The position numbers and the translations under genes were made by a program. The notes under the pieces were generated by a model that worked only from the letters and a program-made list of their open reading frames with translations, ran no database searches and was not told where the DNA came from. This document shows positions 25,489 through 33,212 of a stretch of DNA of 38,040 nucleotides, piece after piece. Every line of letters begins with the position of its first letter. Position 1 is the first letter of the stretch. Origin of the DNA: a bacterium (GTDB lineage: Bacteria > JAGOBX01); contig JAKPEO010000067.1 of NCBI GenBank assembly GCA_029551925.1, positions 1 to 38,040 on the forward strand. The letters run 5' to 3'.

Positions 25489-26406
25489 TTACAGGGTCAT
25501 ATTATTGAGAAAATACTGTAAATTAATATCTTTATTTTTTATATTAAATTTTTCGCGGATATTTTTTCTATGAAATTTTACTGCTTCCTCGCTTATATTT
25601 AAAATATCTGCGATTTCTTTATTTAATTTGCCGTCTTTTATTAACGAACATACTTCAAACTCGCGTGGCGATAATTTAGTAAGCATTTGCTTGAATATAT
25701 TATTATTATTACAAAATAACCCTGAAATTATTTTTTTTAAATCTTCGATAATATATTTATCAGAGGCATTGATTTTAGTTTCTAATTTTTCAAGCATTGG
25801 TAAAACAACAGTTTGTAAATTATTGATTATTTCATTACGATAATTATTTTTTTCAGTTTCAATATGTTTAATTAATTCTTGTAAAGTATTATTTTTTATA
25901 TTTAAATTTTCTTTAGCTTCTAATAGTTTGTTTTCATATTCTTTTTGTTTTTGAATTTCTAAAACAAGTTGTTTAGTTTTTTCATCTACTAATTCTTGCA
26001 ATTGAAAATTTAGTCTTTTTAAGTTTATAGCATTTGTTACGCGCGCTAATAATTCTTCAGCGATAAATGGTTTTACAATATAATCTTGTCCGCCAACTTT
26101 AAAGCCGTTAATAATGCTAATTACATCCGCTCTGCCAGTGACAAATAAAACTGGTATATCTTTGATTTTTTCAATTTTTTTTAAACGTTTACATATTTCA
26201 AAGCCGTCCATATCAGGTAAAGTAATATCAAGTAAAATGCAATCAACAATTTCATTTTCAAGTATTTTAAATACACTATCAGCGGTTTGAGCAATATTAA
26301 TTGAAAAATTATTTTTTTTTAAGATGCTACCGAGTATTTTAATATCGTTAGCATTATCGTCAACGATTAAAACAGATTTTTTTTTAATATTATTATTCAT
26401 CTCCAA
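25489..26406 (-). CDS. Response regulator: REC, coiled coil, LuxR-type HTH
   Basis: The 305-residue protein has a receiver domain (about 10-128; D16, D17, phospho-acceptor D60, K110-region VKPF), a long coiled coil (about 135-235) and a LuxR/GerE helix-turn-helix (about 240-300, LSPREFEVCSLIKDGKLNKE then IADILNISEEAVKFHRKNI). The coiled coil plus HTH is the same module as in the membrane sensor at 30808. Start may be TTG at 26406 (AAGGA 6 nt before) or ATG at 26400. It follows the hybrid kinase by 17 bp in the same orientation and should be its partner. It likely dimerises through the coiled coil and controls transcription. Confidence 0.9.
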   Translation of the reverse strand: MEMNNNIKKKSVLIVDDNANDIKILGSILKKNNFSINIAQTADSVFKILENEIVDCILLDITLPDMDGFEICKRLKKIEKIKDIPVLFVTGRADVISIINGFKVGGQDYIVKPFIAEELLARVTNAINLKRLNFQLQELVDEKTKQLVLEIQKQKEYENKLLEAKENLNIKNNTLQELIKHIETEKNNYRNEIINNLQTVVLPMLEKLETKINASDKYIIEDLKKIISGLFCNNNNIFKQMLTKLSPREFEVCSLIKDGKLNKEIADILNISEEAVKFHRKNIREKFNIKNKDINLQYFLNNMTL

Positions 26407-26423
26407 TTTAAATCCTTTTTAAA

Positions 26424-28547
26424 TTATATTAACATTTTAAATTCTGTAAGTGCAATTTTTAAATCGTCAATTTCGAAATTCTCTGCAAATTGTAAAGTTT
26501 TCAAAGCCCAATTTTCGAGTTGGTTAATTTTATTATCATTAGCAAATATACTAATTTCTTTTAAAAATTTTTCGATCCTGTCAATAGAAAAAGTTTCAAA
26601 GCTTATAATATATTCGTCTTTTAAGGTTTTTGGAATTTTATTTTTCAAAAACAAAATAGTTTCGTTATCGCATTTTTTTAATGAAATACGGTTATCCGTA
26701 TTTTGTATAGTTTGTGAATTATTTGTTGTTTCAATAGTTGAAAAAGATATATATTTTTTTAATTCTTCGGTAATTTGTTCTATTGTGAATGGTTTTTTTA
26801 TAAAGCCAGCAAAACCATAATTCTTTGTTTTTTCAAAAATATCAGTAATCGCGAATGCGCTGATAGCAATAACTGGTATATCAGCAAGCTTTGCTTCAGC
26901 TTTAATAAGTTTGATTACTTCAAAACCATCTAATTCTGGCATTTTTAAATCAAGGAAAATAATTTTAGGTTTGATGTTTAAAGCAGTATCTACTATTTCA
27001 AAAGGATTAGATACTTCTACAACTGATAACCCTAATTTTTCAAGTATATTTCGTAATATTATTCTATTGTTTTCAATGTCATCAACAATCAAACAATCGA
27101 CCTTTTCGAAAACAAAATTTTTAACGCTTTCGTTTTCATAAAAATTTTCAAAAGGTATAATTTCAATATTAGAGAATACAATTGTAAAAATAGAACCAGG
27201 TCGATTTTTTTTATTTTTAATGATTATTTTACTGTTCATTGCTTCAATGATTTTTTTAGTGATTGATAAACCGAGTCCAAATCTACCTGTTTTTATAGAA
27301 TTTTTGTTTATTGCCGTTTCAAATGGTGTAAATATTTTTTGAATTTCTTCGACTGGAATACCTTTGCCAGAATCTTCGATAGATACGATTAAATCTATTA
27401 AATTCTTATCTTTTTTTTTAGTAAAAATAGATAATTTAATATAACCAGCGTTTGTATATTGAATAGAATTATTTAATAAATTAAAAATTACTTGTTTGGT
27501 TCGGTGAATATCTAATATTAAAATATCAGGTATTTCTTTTTGAATATTTATTATTAGTTCTAAATTTTTTGCTTTGATTTGTTCATAATAATACAAATAA
27601 ATATTATTGATAAAATTTTTGATATTGATAGGCGTTAAATTCAAATCAATTTTGTTTGCTTCGATTTTTGAAATATCCAGCAAATCATTAATTATTGCCA
27701 TTAAATCGCCACAAGAGGATTTTATAATATTCAAATATTGTTTATTTTTTTCCGAAAGTTCATTTTCAGAAAGTAGTTCAGTAAAGCCAACAATTGAATT
27801 TAACGGCGTGCGTAAATCGTGGCTAACATTAGCTAAAAATATATTTTTAGCGGCGTTTGCTTTTTCTGCTTTTTCTTTTTCTAATTGATAATTTTTAGTT
27901 TTTTCTTCAATTTCTGTTTGAAGATTATTTTTTAATGAAATCAGACGTTCTACTATTGTTTCAAAAAGTTGATTAAAATATACCAGAATAACTACTAAAC
28001 AAATTAAAATAGTCAATGGCCCCACCATATTTTCAAAAATAAGTTTATTTTTAGTAAATATTACGCCGATAAATAAATATGTAAAGGTCAATATACCGGT
28101 GAGGATAGTATGTTTTTTCCCTAAAAAGAAAGCGCTTACTAAAATAATATAAAAACTATTTATCGTGAAAATGTATAAACTACCAAGTTGATTACGAATT
28201 TGAAAATCATTTTTAGATAATAAAAAAAATAGTAAAGTGGCATTAAAAACAATTGTGGGATATACAATGATTTTCAATGAAAGAGTTGCACGGTTTGTAA
28301 GAAAAATAAAAAAACCTATTAACACGATGCTGAATGATAATAATCCAAATATTATCATTACTTGTGTTAAGTGGGATCTAAAAAAATTGATATATATATA
28401 TTGTAGCATAATATAAATAAAAGTTATAAACAACGCTTTTTCGCGTTTTGCTTTAATAAAAGCAGGAATATTATTTATATCAAAGTGTGTTTCTTTTTGA
28501 AATATAGACGCTGATAATCTCCAAAAATTAGCAAATATTTTTTTCAT
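26424..28547 (-). CDS. Membrane hybrid histidine kinase
   Basis: The 707-residue protein has five or six membrane segments with hardly any periplasmic loop (about 38-195), a short coiled coil, HisKA with phospho-acceptor H243 (NVSHDLRTPLN), HATPase_c with the N box (NLLNN, 356-360), EDSGKGIP (391-398) and GRFGLGLS (421-428), then a receiver domain (about 482-600, phospho-acceptor D533). A helical tail of about 100 residues follows, of a kind often seen after the receiver in hybrid kinases but without an obvious HPt histidine motif. With no large sensor domain it may sense a membrane or intracellular cue. It should feed the downstream REC-LuxR regulator. No RBS is visible and the promoter lies almost on the ATG. 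Confidence 0.9.
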   Translation of the reverse strand: MKKIFANFWRLSASIFQKETHFDINNIPAFIKAKREKALFITFIYIMLQYIYINFFRSHLTQVMIIFGLLSFSIVLIGFFIFLTNRATLSLKIIVYPTIVFNATLLFFLLSKNDFQIRNQLGSLYIFTINSFYIILVSAFFLGKKHTILTGILTFTYLFIGVIFTKNKLIFENMVGPLTILICLVVILVYFNQLFETIVERLISLKNNLQTEIEEKTKNYQLEKEKAEKANAAKNIFLANVSHDLRTPLNSIVGFTELLSENELSEKNKQYLNIIKSSCGDLMAIINDLLDISKIEANKIDLNLTPINIKNFINNIYLYYYEQIKAKNLELIINIQKEIPDILILDIHRTKQVIFNLLNNSIQYTNAGYIKLSIFTKKKDKNLIDLIVSIEDSGKGIPVEEIQKIFTPFETAINKNSIKTGRFGLGLSITKKIIEAMNSKIIIKNKKNRPGSIFTIVFSNIEIIPFENFYENESVKNFVFEKVDCLIVDDIENNRIILRNILEKLGLSVVEVSNPFEIVDTALNIKPKIIFLDLKMPELDGFEVIKLIKAEAKLADIPVIAISAFAITDIFEKTKNYGFAGFIKKPFTIEQITEELKKYISFSTIETTNNSQTIQNTDNRISLKKCDNETILFLKNKIPKTLKDEYIISFETFSIDRIEKFLKEISIFANDNKINQLENWALKTLQFAENFEIDDLKIALTEFKMLI

Positions 28548-28555
28548 TAATAGTT

Positions 28556-28583
28556 ATTTTAAAATATTTTTTTATAAAGTCAA
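28556..28583 (-). promoter_or_regulatory. Promoter of the kinase-regulator operon, giving a nearly leaderless mRNA
   Basis: TTGACT (28583-28578) and TAAAAT (28561-28556) are 16 bp apart on the minus strand. The ATG begins at 28547, only 8 nt after the -10 box, so the predicted mRNA starts within a few bases of the start codon. Confidence 0.55.
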
Positions 28584-28700
28584 ATAATAAAAATCAGCAC
28601 CAAAAAATAAACAAAATAAACCACCAAATCCACTCAGCAATTTGTATAATAATGTTATAAACTTTAATAGACTTAATCAATAATACTATGCACTGCTTAT

Positions 28701-28845
28701 AATTTGCAAGATAAACGTTCAGATAAAAAACAAATTATTCTTGCGCTTAAAACTGATGAGTTTGGTTTTCCAATATATGCCTAAGCGCCGCCCGAAAACA
28801 CATCTGCCAAATCTACCTTCAAAGATATAAAGACAAATAAAAATT
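28701..28845 (+). pseudogene. Second decayed IS1634-like transposase fragment
   Basis: The plus frame reads NLQDKRSDKKQIILALKTDE then FGFPIYA, a TAA at 28782, and then APPENTSAKSTFKDI in the same frame. This is the conserved block before and across the IS1634-type GFPIYxExxxGN motif. It overlaps the remnant at 18855-19066 and appears to come from the same element family, in opposite orientation. No intact copy is in the window. Confidence 0.62.
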
Positions 28846-29170
28846 GTTGAAAAAAAATAAACGGTAAATTCTTTTGTTATGAATTATCTGAATATAATGT
28901 CTAATTAGATAAAATCTTCGATTGTTTTAATTGCTCGCCTTCAAAAATATTACAAACCTGAGTAAGTAATTTTTTCATTTTTTCAATTTTAAAAAATTCA
29001 AAAAAACTGTATTTTATGAAGTTTCATCATTTTATTCGTAATTAAGTATCCAACTCTAATTGGAACTTTTAATATCATCTTCTCTAAAATCGCTTCTTAT
29101 CAGTTCTATTATAATTTCTTTCGCAAAAATTCTTAATTTGTATATTCCCAGAAATAAAATTTATTAAATA
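28846..29170. other. Intergenic stretch with possible coding debris
   Basis: No gene is supported. On the minus strand around 28916-29020 a short frame reads EFFKIEKMKKLLTQVCNIFE then GEQLKQSKILSN and a stop, which looks protein-like but has no recognised family and no start signal. Confidence 0.35.
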
Positions 29171-29199
29171 TTGACAAATGACATTTATTAAATTATAAA
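29171..29199 (+). promoter_or_regulatory. Promoter of the agmatinase-family gene
   Basis: TTGACA (29171-29176) and TATAAA (29194-29199) are 17 bp apart, about 55 bp before the ATG. Confidence 0.75.
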
Positions 29200-29253
29200 A
29201 TAATTTTTGTATTGAAATATTGAAAATTAAAATTTTTTAAGGATAACGCAAAA

Positions 29254-30114
29254 ATGAAATTTAAAAAATTTGCCGGGCTTGACACAGAATTTTCAAATAA
29301 AAAAAATTCTAAAATTGCGGTAATTTCTGTATGCTATGATAAAACGAGCACCTGGTTGAAAGGCGCTGATAAAGGACCATTAGCAATACTTGACGCATCT
29401 GCCGCGCTCGAATTTTATGATATTGAAACTGAAACAGAAGTTTATAAAAATGGGATATTTACTGATAAGCCGATATATATAAATTCTGCGCCTGAACAAA
29501 TGGTATTAATTGTGCAAAAAAAAATCGAAGATTATATCAAACAAAATAAATTTGTCGTATGTTTGGGCGGCGAACATTCTATAAGCATCGGCGCGATATT
29601 TGCGTATGCTGATAATTATAAGAATTTAAGCGTATTGCAATTAGACGCGCATTCAGATTTACGCGATGAATATAATGGCTCGAAATATAATCATGCTTGC
29701 GTGATGGCGCGAGTTTTAGAAAAATGCAAAGCTGTGCAAGTGGGCATTAGAAGTATGGATATAATCGAAAAAAACAAAAATTCTGCAAATAATATATTTT
29801 ACGCTGAACAAATTTTAAAAAGAAAAAACTGGAAAGATAAAGTAGTAGATAGATTAAATGAAAATGTTTATATAACAATTGATCTTGATGTATTTGACCC
29901 AGCGATAATGCCTGCGACCGGCACGCCTGAGCCCGGAGGATTATTTTGGTATGATGTATTAGAATTGTTGAAAAAAGTAGTAGACAAAAAAAATGTTGTT
30001 GGTTTTGATGTTGTGGAATTATGTCCAAACAAAGTCAATAGACACTGCGATTTTTTAGCGGCAAAATTAATTTATAAATTATTAAGTTATATTTTTGCGA
30101 AAGATAAAAAATAG
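29254..30114 (+). CDS. speB: Agmatinase (ureohydrolase family)
   Basis: The 286-residue enzyme belongs to the arginase/agmatinase family and carries the full dimanganese site: H108 (GGEHS), D131, H133, D135 (LDAHSDLRD), D210 and D212 (TIDLDVFDP). The overall length and the TGTPEPGG segment favour agmatinase, which splits agmatine into putrescine and urea, over arginase or formiminoglutamase; substrate is inferred. RBS AAGGATAA precedes the ATG. The gene appears monocistronic, and no arginine decarboxylase or spermidine synthase is nearby in the window. Confidence 0.88.
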   Translation: MKFKKFAGLDTEFSNKKNSKIAVISVCYDKTSTWLKGADKGPLAILDASAALEFYDIETETEVYKNGIFTDKPIYINSAPEQMVLIVQKKIEDYIKQNKFVVCLGGEHSISIGAIFAYADNYKNLSVLQLDAHSDLRDEYNGSKYNHACVMARVLEKCKAVQVGIRSMDIIEKNKNSANNIFYAEQILKRKNWKDKVVDRLNENVYITIDLDVFDPAIMPATGTPEPGGLFWYDVLELLKKVVDKKNVVGFDVVELCPNKVNRHCDFLAAKLIYKLLSYIFAKDKK

Positions 30115-30154
30115 ATAAAAAAATAAAAAACGAATTACTAAAAAATAAATTAGT

Positions 30155-30522
30155 ATAACCGCGTTTGATGCTACGAGTATAAGCGAGCAAATGAGCAAAA
30201 TGTCATTTAGTTCGCGCGATATTGAGGCAAATCGATGATTCGTTTTAGCAGATGGTATTTGCCGAAGCGACAACGGTTTTGCCGCTTATTGTAAGTTATG
30301 CGTTCATAATGTAAATTAAAAAAATCTGAGGCGTAGTAATTTCAATTTTTGTTGAGTAGAAAAAAAGAAAGGTTTTTAGTAAAGGTTTATGTTGACGATT
30401 CCGCTTTGTATGGAAAAGGACTTTTAGGCAGCGAGTTTATTACAAAAGGCAAAAAAATTTTTGAATCGCTTATAGTAAAAAAATATCAGACAAAAACGGA
30501 GTTTTTGAATAAAAAATATTAG
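30155..30522 (+). pseudogene. Possible decayed gene, family unknown
   Basis: One plus-strand frame stays protein-like over 122 codons but is broken by TGA at 30236, TAA near 30320 and TGA at 30353. Segments include ITAFDATSISEQMSKMSFSS, FVLADGICRSDNGFAAYCKL and VYVDDSALYGKGLLGSEFIT, ending KTEFLNKKY. The codon texture differs from the surrounding AT-rich spacer. I do not recognise the family, and chance cannot be excluded. Confidence 0.35.
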
Positions 30523-30700
30523 CGTTGTATGCGCGTTAGGAATCAAAATAGAGTTAGTAGTTTAATAATTAATTAAATTTTTTATATAGATTTTTATTTT
30601 TTTCAATACAAAATTTAATTTTAATATTTTATTATAAATTTATTTATGAATTTTATAAAAAAACATTTGTCCATTTGTGCATTTGTGCAAGTATGACACT
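30523..30700. other. Intergenic spacer with a short tandem-word repeat
   Basis: No gene is seen. At 30664-30690 the word CATTTGTSC-like repeats about three times with a 9-10 bp period, the same style of word repeat as at 33211-33690. Confidence 0.5.
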
Positions 30701-30710
30701 TATAAAAAAA

Positions 30711-30753
30711 TGGTAGAAAAAAATGGTAGTTTTTTACTACTACTCTTCTACTA
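30711..30753 (+). promoter_or_regulatory. Candidate operator array: TGGTAG / CTACTA hexamers
   Basis: TGGTAG occurs at 30711-30716 and 30724-30729, followed by inverted-orientation CTACTA at 30737-30742 and 30748-30753. Spacing start to start is 13, 13 and 11 bp, close to the helix turn. The array ends 11 bp before a TTGACA box (30765-30770) of the sensor gene promoter. A binding role is inference. Confidence 0.45.
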
Positions 30754-30764
30754 TTTATCCTATC

Positions 30765-30799
30765 TTGACAATAATTAGGTTTTATAGTTTAATTATAAT
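30765..30799 (+). promoter_or_regulatory. Promoter of the SBP-LuxR sensor gene
   Basis: TTGACA at 30765-30770 with TTTAAT at 30788-30793 (17 bp) is the likely pair; a consensus TATAAT at 30794-30799 is too far (23 bp) from that -35. The ATG is at 30808, so the leader is very short and no RBS is visible. Confidence 0.5.
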
Positions 30800-30807
30800 C
30801 AGTTTTT

Positions 30808-32184
30808 ATGAAAAATTATTTTAAAATATTTTATTTTTTAATTTTTTTTGTTATTTGTGAAATAGCCGCAAATAAGATTACTCCTCTATCAGCTAATGAA
30901 AGATTAATAAGAATAGCGTTATTTCAAGACGAAGCGCCGTATTCCTATATTGACGATAAAAACATACCGCAAGGATTATTTGTAGATTATTGGCGCTTAC
31001 TTGCGCAAAAAAAGAATTATAAAATTAATTTTTTTATTGTATCGCGAGAACAAGCATTAAGTATGTTAGAAAATGATTATGTAGATATCTGTGGTAATTT
31101 ATTAAAAATTCCAGAAGAGTTAAATAAATTTAGTTTTTCAAAACCTATTTTTGAAAGTAAAGCAATATTATTTACTAAAAATTTTATTGACATAAAGTCT
31201 ATTGATGAAATAGAAACAGGAATTGTCGGAGTTATTGCTAAAAGTTTAATAGATACTTATATGACCAAATATTTTCCGAAATTAAAAATGCAAACATTTC
31301 CTACAAAATTAGAACTTTCAAAATTTGCGCAAAAAAATCAACTCGATTTTTTTATAATAGATATTATAGCCCCTGATAATTATATAGAAGAAGAACCAGG
31401 TTTATTAAATTATAGGCAAGTAGAGACTATTTATATAAATAAAATTCGCGCGGTAATAAAAAAAGAAAAAATTGAGTTATTAAATGAAATTAATGATGGC
31501 ATTCAAAAGATAACTGATATAGAAAAGACATATCTTATTGATAAATGGATTACTAAAAAAAGAGAGAAAAGTGTTAAAAATTTTAATTGGGTTTTGATTA
31601 TCACGATTTTATCTTTAATTATATTATTCATTATTCATAAAATTTATTTAAAATATCAAATAAAAAAGGCAGTAAGTAATTTATCAATAGATTTAAAAAA
31701 AATTAAAGATAAAAATGATATTAACGAAAAAGAGATAGCACGGCTTACAGAAATAACGGATCAGCAAAAACAAAATATTGATAGTAATAATATTATGCTT
31801 CAAGAGATAATAAAAAAATATGAAAATGATATTAAACTTTTAAAAGAAGATTTATTTAATAAACTTAATTTTATGCTTATACCAATTATTGACAATTTTA
31901 AAACAGTCTCAGAAAAAAATAAAGAACAACTTATTAATATGGCAAAAAAAACAATAGAAGATATTTGTATAGAAACTGGTATTAATATTATTTCTGGTGA
32001 GAATAATTTAACACCAAGAGAACTCGAAATTTGTAATTATATTAAAAATGATTTGTCAAATAAAGAGATTGCTGCCTTATTAAATATCTCAATAAAATCA
32101 GTAGAGAAACATCGCGAAAATATAAGAAAAAAGTTAGGTATTACCTACCAAAATGTCAATTTAAAAGATTTTTTTAAAAAATAA
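30808..32184 (+). CDS. Membrane one-component regulator: periplasmic solute-binding domain, TM, coiled coil, LuxR HTH
   Basis: The 458-residue protein has a signal anchor (about 1-24), a periplasmic SBP_bac_3 domain (about 33-250, RIALFQDEAPYSYIDDKN, the DICGNLLKIPEE segment and FIIDIIAPDNY), a transmembrane helix (about 264-286), a cytoplasmic coiled coil (about 290-385) and a C-terminal LuxR/GerE HTH (about 400-455, LTPRELEICNYIKNDLSNKE then IAALLNISIKSVEKHRENI). No kinase or receiver is present, so ligand binding outside should act directly on a DNA-binding domain held at the membrane. SBP_bac_3 domains usually bind amino acids or small polar ligands. The output module matches that of the response regulator at 25489. 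Two exported protein genes follow in the same orientation. Confidence 0.88.
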   Translation: MKNYFKIFYFLIFFVICEIAANKITPLSANERLIRIALFQDEAPYSYIDDKNIPQGLFVDYWRLLAQKKNYKINFFIVSREQALSMLENDYVDICGNLLKIPEELNKFSFSKPIFESKAILFTKNFIDIKSIDEIETGIVGVIAKSLIDTYMTKYFPKLKMQTFPTKLELSKFAQKNQLDFFIIDIIAPDNYIEEEPGLLNYRQVETIYINKIRAVIKKEKIELLNEINDGIQKITDIEKTYLIDKWITKKREKSVKNFNWVLIITILSLIILFIIHKIYLKYQIKKAVSNLSIDLKKIKDKNDINEKEIARLTEITDQQKQNIDSNNIMLQEIIKKYENDIKLLKEDLFNKLNFMLIPIIDNFKTVSEKNKEQLINMAKKTIEDICIETGINIISGENNLTPRELEICNYIKNDLSNKEIAALLNISIKSVEKHRENIRKKLGITYQNVNLKDFFKK

Positions 32185-32330
32185 TTGCTTATTAGTATAA
32201 GTAATTATAAAAAAAAATAACATTTATTTTTATTTATTTTTCCTTTTTTTTATTTAATTATATTAAAATACCACTAATTTTTATTAGTATTTTAACATAT
32301 AAATCGGAAATAACGGAAAAAAATTGATTG
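32185..32330. other. Intergenic spacer after the sensor gene
   Basis: A weak 9-bp hairpin (AATTGCTTA / TAAGTAATT) overlaps the stop codon region, followed later by T-rich sequence. It could end transcription but does not have a proper U-tract next to the stem. Confidence 0.3.
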
Positions 32331-32346
32331 AGTGGTAGTATAAAAT

Positions 32347-32362
32347 TTACTAAATTTAGTAA
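32347..32362 (+). promoter_or_regulatory. Perfect 16-bp palindrome, candidate operator
   Basis: TTACTAAATTTAGTAA is its own reverse complement and ends 3 bp before the -35 box of the next gene, a position typical of an activator or repressor dimer site. TGGTAGTA, the hexamer seen upstream of the sensor gene, lies just before it at 32333-32340. Confidence 0.55.
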
Positions 32363-32365
32363 GCG

Positions 32366-32394
32366 TTGACAACTGCTAATTTATCGGCTATATA
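32366..32394 (+). promoter_or_regulatory. Promoter of the FN3-like protein gene
   Basis: TTGACA (32366-32371) and TATATA (32389-32394) are 17 bp apart, about 54 bp before the ATG. Confidence 0.65.
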
Positions 32395-32447
32395 TTTAAC
32401 ATATCGGATTTGATTTTAAAGTTTTAAAATAAAAAAGGAAAAAAAAT

Positions 32448-33212
32448 ATGAAAAGAAAATTGTTAAAAATTATGCAAATAATCTTTATTATTTTTTTAGT
32501 ATTATTAAACCAATTTATTATGACCGTTGTTATTAATGCAGAAGAAAGAGTTGTATCTAATCTACACACTAAAAGAACTGTTAGAACAACAGAAAATAAA
32601 CTTCAATCGCAAAATACTGAACAAAATCCTAAATCTAAAATATCAGAAAAAGAAGATTCAATAGTTATTTCAATAGTAAGTGATAATAAAGCGGTTTTGC
32701 AATGGACAAAGTATCTTGAAGATATAAAATTACAGACAATAAAATACGGGCAAAGTCCTTGGGAATTGAAAGAGGCAATAATTTTATCTAAAACTGATAG
32801 GCAAGTAATACTTCCTGATTTAAAGCCAAATACAAGATACTATTATCAGATTGAAATAGAATTTGAACAGCCACAGACAAAAAAATCAGTTTTTCCTAAT
32901 CCGCCGGGATTAATTAAAACCGCATCAGAAAAACCAAAATTAAATAATAATAAATTTACTGATATTAAAGTTTTCAATACAGCCAGCGACACTGTTACTT
33001 TAGAATTTTCTACAACTGAATATTCGGTTTTTGAAATTTTGCACGGAACAAATAAAAATCGTTTGACAGAAAAAATTGTTATAAATTTCTATTCTAAAAA
33101 CGGAAAAATTAATTTTGCTAAACCACAACATAGCAGAAATTATTATTATTCGATTAAAGCAACGGATGTTTTTAATAATGTTATAGAAAGCGGAATTAGA
33201 GAATTTAAGTAA
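32448..33212 (+). CDS. Exported fibronectin type III-like protein
   Basis: The 254-residue protein has a signal peptide (about 1-30, ending near INA-EE), a charged low-complexity segment (about 33-68, rich in Lys, Arg, Thr, Gln and Asn) and two beta-sandwich domains. The first (about 70-160) has ISIVSDNKAVLQWTKY and the FN3-like closing LPDLKPNTRYYYQIEIEF; the second (about 165-254) has VFNTASDTVTLEFST and NYYYSIKATDVFNN. This is the layout of FN3 or purple-acid-phosphatase N-terminal domains with no catalytic domain, so an adhesive or structural envelope role is likely. RBS AAAAGGAAA precedes the ATG. It has its own promoter with an adjoining palindrome. Confidence 0.75.
   Translation: MKRKLLKIMQIIFIIFLVLLNQFIMTVVINAEERVVSNLHTKRTVRTTENKLQSQNTEQNPKSKISEKEDSIVISIVSDNKAVLQWTKYLEDIKLQTIKYGQSPWELKEAIILSKTDRQVILPDLKPNTRYYYQIEIEFEQPQTKKSVFPNPPGLIKTASEKPKLNNNKFTDIKVFNTASDTVTLEFSTTEYSVFEILHGTNKNRLTEKIVINFYSKNGKINFAKPQHSRNYYYSIKATDVFNNVIESGIREFK

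Noticed and set aside
30082-30273. 63-codon minus-strand frame overlapping the agmatinase 3' end
   Set aside because: It is antisense to the agmatinase end and to the decayed frame at 30155, and ends in a low-complexity Phe/Leu tail.
30265-30287. Hairpin AAGCG...CGCTT as an agmatinase terminator
   Set aside because: It lies about 150 bp after the stop, has mismatches and no following T-run.
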